64,000 bases of DNA from Rhodophyticola porphyridii (GTDB taxonomy: Bacteria; Pseudomonadota; Alphaproteobacteria; Rhodobacterales; Rhodobacteraceae): the NCBI RefSeq assembly GCF_003688285.1, contig NZ_RCNT01000002.1, positions 1-64,000 of the forward strand, in the 5' to 3' direction. Within the stretch, counting starts at the first letter, position 1; each line of letters opens with the position of its first letter. Both the position numbers and the translations under genes were made by a program. The notes beneath the pieces were generated by a model. That model was not told the origin of the DNA. It saw only the letters and a list, made by a program, of their open reading frames with translations, and made no database searches. This document shows positions 7,198-16,221 of the stretch, piece by piece.

Positions 7198-7692
7198 ATG
7201 ACCACCCGTATCGTTTCCTATTCCCGAACCGGGCGCAGCCGCGCGCTGGCCGAGGATCTGGCCAGGGCGCTGGATGGCGGGATATCCGAGATCACTTGCT
7301 CCCGCTACGGCGGTCCGCTTGGGTATCTGCGCGCCGGATATGACAGCTATTACAGTTGTTTGCCCGAAATCGACGTGGCCCCGCCGATCGGTCCCGCGAA
7401 CTGGCTGGTGATCGTGGCGCCGGTCTGGGTGACACATCTAGCCACGCCGACGCGCCGCTTTCTGCGGGCGCACAGGCACCTGCCCCCGGTGGCCGGTGTC
7501 GCGGTAACCCGTGGTGGCCACGGCCTGCTTGATACGTTGCGCGAAGAGGTGGCCGCCGCGCGGCCCGGCTTCGACACTCCGCTTCTGGCCCTGACCGGCA
7601 AACCCGACGAACCGCGCGGCCGGAAACTCGCGGAGTTTGTCGAGGCCGTGCGTCTGGTGCAGAGCGCGCCGGCTAGCCTTCGGGTCGCTTGA
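7198..7692 (+). CDS. Flavodoxin-like protein
   Basis: A 164-residue protein starting TTRIVSYSRTGRSRALAEDLA, where SYSRTGRS has the place and pattern of the flavodoxin FMN phosphate-binding loop. A central VIVAPVWVTHLATP matches the strand-loop that contacts the flavin ring, and TRGGHG follows. It is likely an FMN-binding redox protein or flavodoxin-like quinone reductase. Its 3' end overlaps the convergent flavin reductase gene by 20 bp. Confidence 0.8.
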   Translation: MTTRIVSYSRTGRSRALAEDLARALDGGISEITCSRYGGPLGYLRAGYDSYYSCLPEIDVAPPIGPANWLVIVAPVWVTHLATPTRRFLRAHRHLPPVAGVAVTRGGHGLLDTLREEVAAARPGFDTPLLALTGKPDEPRGRKLAEFVEAVRLVQSAPASLRVA

Positions 7693-8278
7693 GCGAAAAA
7701 AGCTCCGTCACATGGGTGTAATCCATGTAGCCAAGGCGTGCGAGGGGCTGGAACCGTGTCACGTCAAACCGCCCGTCGACGACGCAATCATCGCGTAGAT
7801 GTACGCCTGTCACTTCCCCGAAGATCACGAAATTCGCCTCCCCCGGCAAACGCACGATCTGGGTCAGTTGGCATTCCAGATTGGCGGGCGCGCCGGCCAC
7901 GCGGGAACAGTCGATCGTGTCGCAATCCACCCGCTCGACGCCGGCCAGCGCGAATTCATCCGTGTCCCTGTCCCACGGCCCCGATGACTGGTTCATCGCC
8001 TCCTTCGCGGCATATTCCACGATGTTCACGCAAAAAACGCCCGTGTCGCGGATGTTCGAAACGCTGTCCTTCGTGTCGCCCCGATCCGGTTTCGTTCCGG
8101 TCGACGCGAACATGACCTGCGGTGGCACATAGGCGACCGCGTTGAAGAAGGAATAGGGGGCCAGGTTTTCGGACCCGTCCGTGCCCCGGGTCGAAATCCA
8201 GCCGATGGGCCGGGGGGATACCACGGCGTTGAACGGGTTATGGGGCAGGCCGTGGCCGTCTTCCGGTCTGTAGAACAT
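7673..8278 (-). CDS. Flavin reductase family protein
   Basis: A 201-residue flavin-reductase-like FMN-binding domain protein (DIM6/NTAB type). The N-terminal FNAVVSPRPIGWIST, LAPYSFFNAVAYVPPQVMFAS and FCVNIVEYAAKEAMN segments follow the family order, and VIFGEVTGVHL is the C-terminal strand pair. Such proteins reduce or bind FMN and often serve two-component oxygenases, but no oxygenase gene lies beside it. It converges on the flavodoxin-like gene and diverges from the GNAT gene at 8359. Confidence 0.87.
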   Translation of the reverse strand: MFYRPEDGHGLPHNPFNAVVSPRPIGWISTRGTDGSENLAPYSFFNAVAYVPPQVMFASTGTKPDRGDTKDSVSNIRDTGVFCVNIVEYAAKEAMNQSSGPWDRDTDEFALAGVERVDCDTIDCSRVAGAPANLECQLTQIVRLPGEANFVIFGEVTGVHLRDDCVVDGRFDVTRFQPLARLGYMDYTHVTELFSLKRPEG

Positions 8279-8298
8279 GGATGATAAGCCTCTCTAAT

Positions 8299-8327
8299 TT
8301 GGCAAAGACCTAACCTCGTGCTAGGGC
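8299..8327 (+). promoter_or_regulatory. Candidate promoter for the GNAT gene
   Basis: TTGGCA (8299-8304) and TAGGGC (8322-8327) are spaced by 17 nt, about 31 nt ahead of the start codon at 8359. Confidence 0.35.
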
Positions 8328-8358
8328 CGGGACCAGAGGCAATTGAGCGGCAAGGCCG

Positions 8359-8841
8359 ATGTTTCACCTGACCCGCGAAGACCCCGCCGACCGATGGGAG
8401 GTGGAGGCGCTTTACGATCTGTGCTTTGCGCCCGGGCGCGAGGCCTTGTCGAGCTATCGCCTGCGCGAGGGTATTCCGCCCGTGCGTGATCTCTGCCGCG
8501 TCGCCCGCGATGCCGATGGTATTCTGGCCGGTGCGGTGCGGTTCTGGCCGGTTCACGTGGGCCTGCGCGGCGCCGAAGCGCTGCTTCTGGGCCCCATTGC
8601 CGTGCATCCCACCCGCCAGGGGGAGGGGCTGGGCGCGGAGTTGATGGAAGACGGGTTGACGCGCGCGCGCGCGGCGGGCTGGCCGCGGGTGATGCTGATC
8701 GGCGATGCGCCCTATTACAGCCGGTTCGGATTCACGCGGCTCTGCGGGGTCGAGATGCCGCCGCCCACCAATCCCGACCGGGTGCTGGGGCTGGGCGACT
8801 GGGCCGGAGTCACGGGCACCGTCAGCCCCTGGGCGCATTAA
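8359..8841 (+). CDS. GNAT-family N-acetyltransferase (YhbS-like)
   Basis: A 160-residue acetyltransferase. The acetyl-CoA pyrophosphate loop is RQGEGLGAEL, preceded by the strand LLLGPIAVHP. YYSRFGF is the typical C-terminal motif of the YhbS-like subgroup. It is cytoplasmic and of unknown substrate. It is monocistronic, followed by a 660-bp region without a confident gene. Confidence 0.88.
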   Translation: MFHLTREDPADRWEVEALYDLCFAPGREALSSYRLREGIPPVRDLCRVARDADGILAGAVRFWPVHVGLRGAEALLLGPIAVHPTRQGEGLGAELMEDGLTRARAAGWPRVMLIGDAPYYSRFGFTRLCGVEMPPPTNPDRVLGLGDWAGVTGTVSPWAH

Positions 8842-8955
8842 CCGAAGCGAAGGATTTCCCGGGCTATGCTCCGCGAACCGGAGGGGCTGGCACCTCTGCG
8901 CGGTCCTCTGCCGTGTGATGGCCCGTCTCCCCACCCACGTGGAGATTGATAGCCG

Positions 8956-9057
8956 ATGACCATGAAAAGCCTTCCTCTCAACGCCTCGCTGGTGGTTGCC
9001 AGCGCCTTCCTGTCGCCCCGCAAGACGGGCCGCAAATCCAAAGGCTCGCGCGGGTAG
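8956..9057 (+). CDS. Possible small protein (33 aa)
   Basis: ATG at 8956 opens a 33-codon frame (MTMKSLPLNASLVV...), beginning hydrophobic and ending in a basic tail rich in Lys, Arg and Ser. GGAG lies 11 nt upstream, rather far. Nothing homologous is known to me; it may be chance. Confidence 0.22.
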   Translation: MTMKSLPLNASLVVASAFLSPRKTGRKSKGSRG

Positions 9058-9472
9058 CCGCAACCCGCGCCGTAGCCCGCCGAACGATGTTCCGGACGGC
9101 CCGTTCCGGCGCTCGCTTTTCGCGGCACCGGATTTCGCGCGCGGCTAACCTTCCCTTAACCGGTCTCTGCTATTTTCGGGTCCCGGTATACCAGACGCAA
9201 GATTGGCACTCTTGCAATCCAGGGACGGTTTGAACCGCCTTTCCGAAGACAGCCTACAAAGGGCCAAGGGATGGCAGCCTGAACCGCATGCACGAGGCCC
9301 CGGCATGATACCCGGGACCGCAAACCGCTCCGCCCGTTACGGCGGCGCCGCCTTTCCGGCTGACGAGACGACCGGCGCGCCATGCGAACCGGTCGGGTTT
9401 CCTTCCGGATCATCCCCCGGCGCAATCGCCCGCCGGGCTTCCCGCCCGAGATATCCCGATCCTGCAGGGCCC

Positions 9473-9490
9473 GCGCGCGTTACCGCGCGC
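9473..9490. terminator. Hairpin downstream of ptsP
   Basis: Arms GCGCGCG (9473-9479) and CGCGCGC (9484-9490) with loop TTAC, 17 bp past the ptsP stop codon on the minus strand. There is no T-tract, so terminator activity is uncertain. Confidence 0.3.
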
Positions 9491-9506
9491 CGGCTCTCCC
9501 GTGGGC

Positions 9507-11753
9507 TCAGCCCTGTTGCCGGAACCAGTCCATCACCGCAGGCCGCACCGATTGCGCCCCGGTGGTGCGCGCCTCGTTGATGACGCTTCGCAACTCCCGC
9601 AGATCGACGCGCCTCAGCAGGCTCTTGACCGGTCCGATGGAGGCCGGGCGCATCGACAGGGTCCGCAGCCCCATCGCCCCGAAACAGAGCGCCTCGATCG
9701 GCCGGCCTGCATCCTCGCCGCAGAAACTGAGTGGGGTATCCGTATCGTCGCAGCGATGCACGATCTGTTCCAGAAAGGTCAGGAACGACACATTCAGCGT
9801 GTCGTAGCGCCTGCGCACCCGCTCGTTCTCGCGGTCGGCGGCGAAGAAAAACTGTTTCAGGTCATTGCCGCCGATGGAGATGAAATCGGCCAGTTCGAAG
9901 AAATGCCTCGGCGCGAAGGCAAGACTCGGCGTCTCCAGCATCGCACCGATTTCAACCTCGGCAGGGAGCACATGGCCCAATGCCGCCTCCCGGTCGATCT
10001 CCCGCAGCAGGTGGTCGCGGGCTTGGGTGAACTCTTCGAATTGCGCGATAAACGGGAACATCACGGACAGCGGGCGCCCGTTTGCCGCGCGGATCAGCGC
10101 CTGCAACTGCATCCGCATCACGCCGGGCTTGTCCAGACCCACGCGGATCGCGCGCCAGCCAAGGGCCGGGTTCGGCTCGTCCTGCGGCTTCATGTAGGGC
10201 AAAACCTTGTCGGACCCGATGTCGAGCGTGCGGAAGATCACCCGCTTGCCCCCGGCGCTGTCCATGACCTTGGCATAGAGCTGCGCCAGTTCGCCCCGGC
10301 GCGGCACCTTGTTGCGGGTCAGAAACTGCAACTCGGTCCGGAACAGCCCCACGCCCTCCGCCCCGGACGAGACCAGCGAGGGCAGATCGGCCATCAGGCC
10401 CGCGTTCATCTGCAGGCTGATGACCGTACCGCATTTTGTTTCGGCCGGTTTGTCGCGGATCGAGGCATAGCGCTCCTGCGCGGCGGCCATCATCGCGATC
10501 TTGTCTCGGAAGGCGGTGGCCACGGCCTCTTCGGGGCGCAGGTGAACGATGCCCTGATCGCCGTCTACAAGGATGGGGTCGCCGTTCAGCGCCTCCGTGG
10601 TGATCCGCTTCGCGTTCACGACCAGAGGGATTGCAAGCGCGCGGGCGACGATCGCGGCATGGCTGCCGACCGAGCCTTCCTCCAGCACGACGGCCTTGAG
10701 CGAGCGCCCGTAATCCAGCAGGTCGCCGGGGCCGATATTGCGCGCGACCAGCACCGGGCGGTCGGGCATCTGCGCCCCGGTCGCCCCCGCGCCCTGACCC
10801 GTCAGCAGCCGGAGCAGCCGGTTCGACAGGTCGTCGAGATCCTGCAATCTTTCGCGCAGATAGGCATCGGGCACCGTTTCCATCCGGGCCCGTGCGGTGG
10901 ATTGCTCCTTTTCCACCGCCGCCTCGGCGCTCAGGCCGCGGGCGATGTCCTCTTCCATCCGGCGCATCCAGCCGCGCGAATTTGCGAACATCCGATAGGC
11001 TTCCAGAACCTGCGCCTGCTCGCCGTCGCCCTTGGGCGCATGGCTCAGCATCTCATCGACGGATACGCGCAACTGGTCCACCGCCTCGCGCAGCCGGACG
11101 CTTTCGGCATGGGGGTCCTCGGCGATCGGGTTCGTGACCACGACGCGGGGTTCATGCAGATAGACCACGCCTTCGGCCACACCCTCCTGCGCGCTGCCGC
11201 CGCGGATCATGACCTGCTGCTGGTGGCGGGGCGACAGGGCCGCGCCTTCGCCCAGAAACGCACCCAGTTCGGTCATCTCGGCGATCACCATGGCCACGAC
11301 TTCCAGCGCGTAGATCTCATCGCCCGAGAACTCGCGCGCATCCTTCGACTGCACCACCAGCACACCCAGACGCTCCCCGAGACGCTGGATCGGCACGCCG
11401 AGGAAGCTGGAAAACCGTTCCTCCCCGGTTTCGGGCATGTAGCGGAAGCCAGGTTCGGCGGGGGCGTTGGCGGTGTTGATCGGACGGGCCCGGGCGGCGA
11501 CGCGGCCCACCAGACCCTCGCCCATCCGCATCCGCGTGACGTGAACGGATTCCGGCGCGAGCCCTTCGGTCGCACAGAGCTCCAGAGTGCCCGGATCGCG
11601 CAGCAGATAGATCGAACACACTTCGGTTCCCATCGAATCCGCGATCAGATGGGTGATCCGGTCAAGCCGTTCCTGCCCCTCGCCGGCCTCGGCCAGAGTG
11701 GCCTGCAAGCGTCTGAGCAGCTTGCGGCTTTCGCTTTCGGTCTGTTCGGGCAT
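9507..11753 (-). CDS. ptsP: Phosphoenolpyruvate-protein phosphotransferase PtsP (EI-Ntr)
   Basis: A 748-residue nitrogen-PTS enzyme I. A GAF domain spans about residues 1-165 and is expected to sense small nitrogen metabolites. The EI N-terminal HPr-binding and swivel domains follow, with the phosphorylated histidine in GSVGSHAAIVAR (His365). The C-terminal PEP-binding barrel has GVGLFRTELQFL and the catalytic cysteine in LSFCGEDAGRP. It takes phosphate from PEP and passes it to NPr and EIIA-Ntr, controlling potassium and carbon/nitrogen balance. No other pts gene lies nearby. The usual family length of about 750 is met. Confidence 0.96.
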   Translation of the reverse strand: MPEQTESESRKLLRRLQATLAEAGEGQERLDRITHLIADSMGTEVCSIYLLRDPGTLELCATEGLAPESVHVTRMRMGEGLVGRVAARARPINTANAPAEPGFRYMPETGEERFSSFLGVPIQRLGERLGVLVVQSKDAREFSGDEIYALEVVAMVIAEMTELGAFLGEGAALSPRHQQQVMIRGGSAQEGVAEGVVYLHEPRVVVTNPIAEDPHAESVRLREAVDQLRVSVDEMLSHAPKGDGEQAQVLEAYRMFANSRGWMRRMEEDIARGLSAEAAVEKEQSTARARMETVPDAYLRERLQDLDDLSNRLLRLLTGQGAGATGAQMPDRPVLVARNIGPGDLLDYGRSLKAVVLEEGSVGSHAAIVARALAIPLVVNAKRITTEALNGDPILVDGDQGIVHLRPEEAVATAFRDKIAMMAAAQERYASIRDKPAETKCGTVISLQMNAGLMADLPSLVSSGAEGVGLFRTELQFLTRNKVPRRGELAQLYAKVMDSAGGKRVIFRTLDIGSDKVLPYMKPQDEPNPALGWRAIRVGLDKPGVMRMQLQALIRAANGRPLSVMFPFIAQFEEFTQARDHLLREIDREAALGHVLPAEVEIGAMLETPSLAFAPRHFFELADFISIGGNDLKQFFFAADRENERVRRRYDTLNVSFLTFLEQIVHRCDDTDTPLSFCGEDAGRPIEALCFGAMGLRTLSMRPASIGPVKSLLRRVDLRELRSVINEARTTGAQSVRPAVMDWFRQQG

Positions 11754-11830
11754 GGGTTGGCCGCGCGTCCCCTCGGGTTCTGTCTCTCAGGCATAGCGCG
11801 CCGCGGGGGCAGGGCGCAACGGCGGAGGGG

Positions 11831-12427
11831 TTAATCTCGCCCGCCGGGGGGTGGGAGCAGGACTGCCCGCGCCACCACCTTCATCTCGGCCACATAGGCC
11901 TCCTGCGACCAGCCGCATTCAAGGCGCAGAAGTTCCCAGCCACGCACGGAAAGCAAAGTCCAGAGCAGATCCGTGGCCTGATCCTCGCCATAGCGCGGGT
12001 TCAGATCGCGGTCGCGCGCCAGCATCCACACGGCGGCCTCGCAGCCTTCGCGCATCGCGGCCATCCGGTTCGTCCATGCGGTCGCAGCCTCCGCGTCGCT
12101 GTCGCGCATCGCCAGAAGCGCCCGGGCCACGCCGTAGACCTCTGGGATATGGTTGCCCCAGGCCTCGATATAGGCGTCCAGCCGTTCGGTGCCGCGCCGC
12201 GCGCTCCGGCTGGCGGCAAGCTTGGTGTCGGTGTCGCTGATCTCATCGAGATAGCGGGTCGCCGCGATCAGCAGATCGGCGCGATTGGGGAAATGCAGAT
12301 AGAGCGCCTGGCGGCTGATCCCGGCTGCCCTGGCGATATCGGACATCCGCACGGCGGTGCCGGATTCCAGCAACGCCAGAGCGGCCTTCAGGATGCGCGT
12401 TCGGGTGTGTTCGTTTTTTCTTGACAT
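11831..12427 (-). CDS. TetR-family transcriptional repressor
   Basis: A 198-residue regulator. The N-terminal helix-turn-helix is MSDIARAAGISRQALYLHF (about residues 28-46), the hallmark of TetR proteins. The rest is an all-helical ligand-binding part. It is divergent from the SDR gene at 12503. Three near-identical palindromes lie in the 75-bp gap, one of them over its own start codon, so it very probably represses both itself and the SDR/DUF1772 pair. The ligand is unknown. Confidence 0.93.
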   Translation of the reverse strand: MSRKNEHTRTRILKAALALLESGTAVRMSDIARAAGISRQALYLHFPNRADLLIAATRYLDEISDTDTKLAASRSARRGTERLDAYIEAWGNHIPEVYGVARALLAMRDSDAEAATAWTNRMAAMREGCEAAVWMLARDRDLNPRYGEDQATDLLWTLLSVRGWELLRLECGWSQEAYVAEMKVVARAVLLPPPGGRD

Positions 12428-12478
12428 GGTGTAAAGTCGCCGATTATTGACACGGTGTCAACTTGACATCGTGTCAAG
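12420..12478. promoter_or_regulatory. Triple operator for the TetR regulator
   Basis: Three copies of CTTGACA-nnn-TGTCAAG-type palindromes. O1 at 12420-12436 (CTTGACATGGTGTAAAG) has one mismatch and spans the tetR start codon. O2 at 12447-12461 (TTGACACGGTGTCAA) and O3 at 12462-12478 (CTTGACATCGTGTCAAG) are perfect and abut each other. Centres are 26 and 16 bp apart. O2 and O3 contain TTGACA elements that can serve as -35 boxes for the SDR gene. Confidence 0.85.
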
Positions 12479-12502
12479 TCAATTGATCCAGGAGAATAAA
12501 GC

Positions 12503-13132
12503 ATGAATGTGATTGTTATCGGCGCCACGGGAAGCATCGGGCGCCTCGCGGTGGACCAGATTCTGGCGGCCGGCCACCGGGTGACGGCCTTTGCCCGGCA
12601 TCCGCAGACCCTTGGGCCAGACGATCCGAACCTGACGTTTGCAGCGGGCGATGCGCTGGAGGAACAGGCGGTTCTGGATGCGGTGAAAGGCCATGACGCG
12701 GTTGTCGTCACGCTGGGTGCGGGCAGTTCGCGCAAATCGGTGATCCGCTCACAGGGAACGCTGAACGTGATTCGCGCGATGCAGAGCCATGGGGTGCGCC
12801 GGCTGATCTGCCAGTCGACGCTGGGCGCCCATGATAGCTGGAGCAACCTGAACTTCTTCTGGAAGCGGATCATGTTCGGGCTGCTCCTGCGGCCGGTCTT
12901 TCTGGACCACGAGTTGCAGGAAAACCTGGTGCGGGCCAGCGGGCTGGACTGGACCATCGTGCGCCCCGGCGCCTTCCACGACGCGCCCGCCACCGGCCTC
13001 TACAAGGAAGGGTTTTCGGCGCAGGAGCGGGGGCTGCGCCTGAAGATCGCGCGCGCCGATGTCGCGGGCTTTCTCGCCCGTCAACTGGGCGACCGGCGGT
13101 ATCTGCACCAGGCCGTGGCGATTTCGAACTAG
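12503..13132 (+). CDS. NAD(P)-binding oxidoreductase (NmrA/SDR-like)
   Basis: A 209-residue single-domain Rossmann protein. VIGATGSIGRLAV at the N-terminus is the GxxGxxG dinucleotide loop. The pattern GHDAVVVTLGAG and WTIVRPGAF fits atypical SDRs of the NmrA / biliverdin-reductase-B type; no catalytic YxxxK is evident. AGGAGAATAAAGC precedes the ATG. It is divergent from the TetR gene and followed after 26 bp by the DUF1772-type gene, so the two likely form a TetR-controlled operon induced by an unknown compound. Confidence 0.88.
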   Translation: MNVIVIGATGSIGRLAVDQILAAGHRVTAFARHPQTLGPDDPNLTFAAGDALEEQAVLDAVKGHDAVVVTLGAGSSRKSVIRSQGTLNVIRAMQSHGVRRLICQSTLGAHDSWSNLNFFWKRIMFGLLLRPVFLDHELQENLVRASGLDWTIVRPGAFHDAPATGLYKEGFSAQERGLRLKIARADVAGFLARQLGDRRYLHQAVAISN

Positions 13133-13158
13133 AGCCTGTGAGAGGAAGGAGACAGACG

Positions 13159-13656
13159 ATGTTTGAGGTATGGATCATTTGGGGGCTTGCCGCGGCCTCG
13201 CTGGCAAGCGGTCTGGTGGCGGGCGTTTTCCTGAGTTTTTCGGATTTCGTGATCCGGTCGCTCGTGGCGGCGGAGCCTGCGGCGGGCACGCGGGCAATGC
13301 AGCATATCAACCGCGAGGTCTATCGCACGGTCTTCCTGACGCTGCTTCTGGGGCTGGTGCCGGTTTCGGTGCTGATCCTGGTCTATGGCGTGACGATGCA
13401 GGGCGGCGCGGTGGCCGCGTTGCTGATCGGGGCGGCGGGTCTCTACCTGCTGGGCGGTTTCGGCGTCACGGCGCTGGGTAACGTGCCGATGAACCGCAGG
13501 CTCGACGCGATGGCGCTGGGCGGATCGGAGGCGCGCGCCTATTGGCCGGCCTATGCCAGCCGCTGGACCCGGTGGAACCACATCCGCGCGCTGGCCGCCT
13601 TCGGCGCATCGCTGGGATATCTGGTGGCCGCACTTCTTCTGCAAGGCGGCGGCTGA
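13159..13656 (+). CDS. DUF1772 / anthrone-oxygenase-like membrane protein
   Basis: A 165-residue protein with four hydrophobic helices. The pattern (SGLVAGVFLSFSDFV near the start, QHINREVYR, LGNVPMNRRLDAM and a final RWNHIRA) matches the DUF1772 family, some members of which act as anthrone oxygenases. A strong GGAAGGAGA site precedes the ATG at 13159, so this start is preferred over a GTG at 13138. It is in operon with the SDR gene. Confidence 0.88.
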   Translation: MFEVWIIWGLAAASLASGLVAGVFLSFSDFVIRSLVAAEPAAGTRAMQHINREVYRTVFLTLLLGLVPVSVLILVYGVTMQGGAVAALLIGAAGLYLLGGFGVTALGNVPMNRRLDAMALGGSEARAYWPAYASRWTRWNHIRALAAFGASLGYLVAALLLQGGG

Positions 13657-13674
13657 GCGGCGCGCCGCGGGGCA

Positions 13675-14913
13675 TCAGGCGGCGCGTTCGAGCCCGAACG
13701 CGTCGTGCAGCGACTGGACCGCAAGTTCCATGTATTTCCGGTCCACCAGCACGCTGACCTTGATTTCCGACGTGGTGATCACCTTGATGTTGATCCCCTC
13801 GTCACGCAGCGTGGAGAACATTTTCGCAGCCACGCCCGCGTGGCTCCGCATGCCGATACCCACGATCGAGACCTTGCAGACATCGGTGTCGGCGACCAGA
13901 TCGTGGAAATTGATCTCGCCGCGCTCCTGCGCGTCGGTCATCGCCTTTTCTGCCCGTTTCACCTGATCGGTGGGGCAGGAAAAGGTCATGTCGGTGCGGC
14001 CTTCTTCGGCGATGTTCTGTACGATCATGTCCACATTCACGCCCGCCTCGGCCAGCGGCCCGAAGATGGCCGCGGCGATGCCGGGCCGGTCGGCGACCGA
14101 AACCAGCGTCATCTTTGCCTCGTCCCGGGAATAGGCGACGCCGGCGACAACATTGCTTTCCACGATATCCTCCTCCGAGCACACCAGCGTGCCCGCGTTT
14201 TCGTCATTATCCTCGAAGCTCGACAGCACCCGCAGGCGCACATTGTAGCGCATCGCCAGCTCGACCGAGCGGGTTTGCAGAACCTTGGCGCCAAGCGAGG
14301 CAAGCTCCAGCATCTCCTCGAACGCGATCCGGTCCAGCTTGCGCGCCTTCGACGTGATCCGCGGATCGGTGGTGTAGACCCCGTCCACATCGGTGTAGAT
14401 GTCGCAGCGTTCCGCCCCGAAGGCGGCGGCAAAGGCCACGGCCGTGGTGTCGGACCCGCCGCGCCCGAGCGTGGTGATCCGGCCTTCGGGGCTGATCCCC
14501 TGAAAGCCCGCGACGACGGCCACCTTCATGCCTTCGGCGAACTTGGCGGTGATGTTGCCGGTCGGGATCTCCTCGATCCGGGCGGAGGCATGGGCGGAGG
14601 TGGTTCTCAGCGGCACCTGCCAGCCTTGCCAGCTTCGCGCCGGCACATCCATTTCCTGCAGCGTGAGCGCCATCAGCCCGGCGGTGACATTCTCGCCCGA
14701 GGACACCACCGCATCGTATTCGCGCGCGTCGAAAAGCGGCGAGGTCTCCTCGACATAGCCCACCAGTTTGTTGGTCTCGCCCGACATCGCGCTGACGATG
14801 ACGATCACGTCGTAGCCATTGGCCACCTCGCGGCCCACCCGCTTGGCGGCGCGGCGGATCCGGTCCAGCGTGGCGACCGATGTGCCGCCGAATTTCATCA
14901 CCAGTATGGGCAT
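13675..14913 (-). CDS. lysC: Aspartate kinase
   Basis: A 412-residue enzyme that phosphorylates aspartate, the first step to lysine, threonine and methionine. KFGGTS at residues 7-12 is the kinase nucleotide-binding signature. VVAGFQGISPEGRITTLGRGGSD follows, split here as two parts, and marks the catalytic core. Two ACT domains at the C-terminus provide feedback regulation. The start MPILVMKFGG at 14913 is chosen by family; an upstream ATG adds 22 residues of low-complexity sequence. It is a single gene, divergent from the threonine-dehydratase-like gene. Confidence 0.96.
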   Translation of the reverse strand: MPILVMKFGGTSVATLDRIRRAAKRVGREVANGYDVIVIVSAMSGETNKLVGYVEETSPLFDAREYDAVVSSGENVTAGLMALTLQEMDVPARSWQGWQVPLRTTSAHASARIEEIPTGNITAKFAEGMKVAVVAGFQGISPEGRITTLGRGGSDTTAVAFAAAFGAERCDIYTDVDGVYTTDPRITSKARKLDRIAFEEMLELASLGAKVLQTRSVELAMRYNVRLRVLSSFEDNDENAGTLVCSEEDIVESNVVAGVAYSRDEAKMTLVSVADRPGIAAAIFGPLAEAGVNVDMIVQNIAEEGRTDMTFSCPTDQVKRAEKAMTDAQERGEINFHDLVADTDVCKVSIVGIGMRSHAGVAAKMFSTLRDEGINIKVITTSEIKVSVLVDRKYMELAVQSLHDAFGLERAA

Positions 14914-15027
14914 GTGTCCTGCGCCCCGTCCCTTCCAAGGTTCCGGGCGGGTCATACGGGCGGCGTGGCAGGCTGACAAGGGGCGGATGTGTCGCTAGGC
15001 TCCGCCGGAAGCAGCGGAGGCGATGCG

Positions 15028-15999
15028 ATGAAACTGACGTTGGACGACCTGAAAGCGGCGGCCGATCTGGTCTACACCCAGATGCGGCCCACCCCGCAAT
15101 ATGCCTGGCCGCAACTGGCCGGGCGGACGGGCGCCGAAGTCTGGGTCAAGCATGAGAACCACACGCCCACGGGCTCCTTCAAGGCGCGTGGCGCGATCAC
15201 CTTCATCGACTGGGTGCGGCGCGCCCATCCGGATGCGCGCGGGATCTGCACCGCCTCGCGGGGCAATCACGGCCAGGGTCAGGCGCGGCAGGCCGTGGCG
15301 GCGGGGCTGACCGCCAAGGTCTATGTGCCGCACGGCAATTCGGTGGAGAAAAACGCCGCCATGCGGGCCTTCGGTGCCGAGGTGATCGAATTCGGCGCCG
15401 ATTTCGACACCGCCCGGGAGGAGGCGTTTCGCGTGGCCGACGCCGAGGGTCTGGTTATCGTGCCGCCGTTCCACCCCGAAATCGTGCGGGGCGTGGCCAC
15501 CTATGCCTATGAATTGCTGAGCGCTGTGCCGGATCTGGATACGATCTATGTGCCGGTCGGCTGCGGCTCGGGCATCTGCGGGAACATTCTGGCCCGAAAT
15601 GCCCTCGGCCTGAAAACGGAGATCGTGGGGGTCGTGTCCGACCGGGCCGACTGCGTGAAGCAATCGGTGGAGGCCGGTCGCCTGATCGAGACAGAGAGCG
15701 CCGCGACCTTCGCCGACGGGATGGCGGTGCGGGTGCCGGTGAAAGAGGCGTTCGAGATCTATTCCGAAGGGGCCGCGCGCATCATTTCGGTCAGCGATGC
15801 AGAAGTGGCGGAGGCGATCCGCATCTACTACCGCGACATTCACAACCTTGCGGAAGGCGCGGGCGCGGCGCCGCTGGCCGGTCTGTTGCAGGAAAGGGAG
15901 CGGATGAACGGCAGGAAGGTCGGGGTGATCCTGTGCGGCGGGAATATCGATACGGAGTGGTTCCTGACCGTGCTTGGCGGTGGCGTGCCGCAGGTCTGA
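15028..15999 (+). CDS. Threonine dehydratase-like PLP enzyme
   Basis: A 323-residue fold-type II PLP enzyme. GSFKARGA carries the PLP lysine, TASRGNHGQG is the substrate loop, GCGSGICGN binds the PLP phosphate, and CGGNID is near the C-terminus. There is no C-terminal ACT regulatory domain, so it resembles catabolic threonine/serine dehydratases or hydroxyaspartate dehydratases more than IlvA. Start ATG 15028 has GGAGGCG just upstream. The substrate is not decided by sequence alone. Confidence 0.85.
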   Translation: MKLTLDDLKAAADLVYTQMRPTPQYAWPQLAGRTGAEVWVKHENHTPTGSFKARGAITFIDWVRRAHPDARGICTASRGNHGQGQARQAVAAGLTAKVYVPHGNSVEKNAAMRAFGAEVIEFGADFDTAREEAFRVADAEGLVIVPPFHPEIVRGVATYAYELLSAVPDLDTIYVPVGCGSGICGNILARNALGLKTEIVGVVSDRADCVKQSVEAGRLIETESAATFADGMAVRVPVKEAFEIYSEGAARIISVSDAEVAEAIRIYYRDIHNLAEGAGAAPLAGLLQERERMNGRKVGVILCGGNIDTEWFLTVLGGGVPQV

Positions 16000-16149
16000 C
16001 AGGAGCGCCCCGAAAAGCCATCCTTGCATCCCGCGGCCATTTTCCGAAGTGAGCAATCACGCGTTCAACAGAGCTCTCCGGCCCTTCTTCTGGTCGGAAA
16101 TACCGCCGCCGGAGGCATTTAATCCCTCGCCGCCCGCCCCGGCAGAAGG

Positions 16150-16170
16150 CGCGCGGGCTTCGTCCGCGCG
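16150..16170. terminator. GC hairpin between convergent genes
   Basis: Arms CGCGCGG (16150-16156) and CCGCGCG (16164-16170) with a 7-nt loop, between the dehydratase-like gene and glmS, which converge here. No T-run, so modest confidence. Confidence 0.35.
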
Positions 16171-16221
16171 ACGGGTTTCAGCCTGCCCCCTGACCGCGCG
16201 CGGAGATCCCTTTCTCGGGCG

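Larger units (their letters stand above)
8842..9506. other. 665-bp gene-poor region
   Basis: Between the GNAT gene and the 3' end of ptsP. It holds one doubtful 33-codon frame (8956-9057), a 6-bp hairpin GCAAGA/TCTTGC at 9197-9215, and a GC hairpin at 9473-9490 just past the ptsP stop. No tRNA or known RNA was recognised. Confidence 0.5.

Noticed and set aside
9203-9215. TTGGCAC followed by TTGC, resembling a sigma-54 promoter
   Set aside because: The spacing between GG and GC is about two bases too short, and no gene starts just downstream.
9501-11834. 777-codon plus-strand open frame opposite ptsP
   Set aside because: It is the antisense shadow of a clear 748-residue PtsP in GC-rich DNA; composition is not protein-like.
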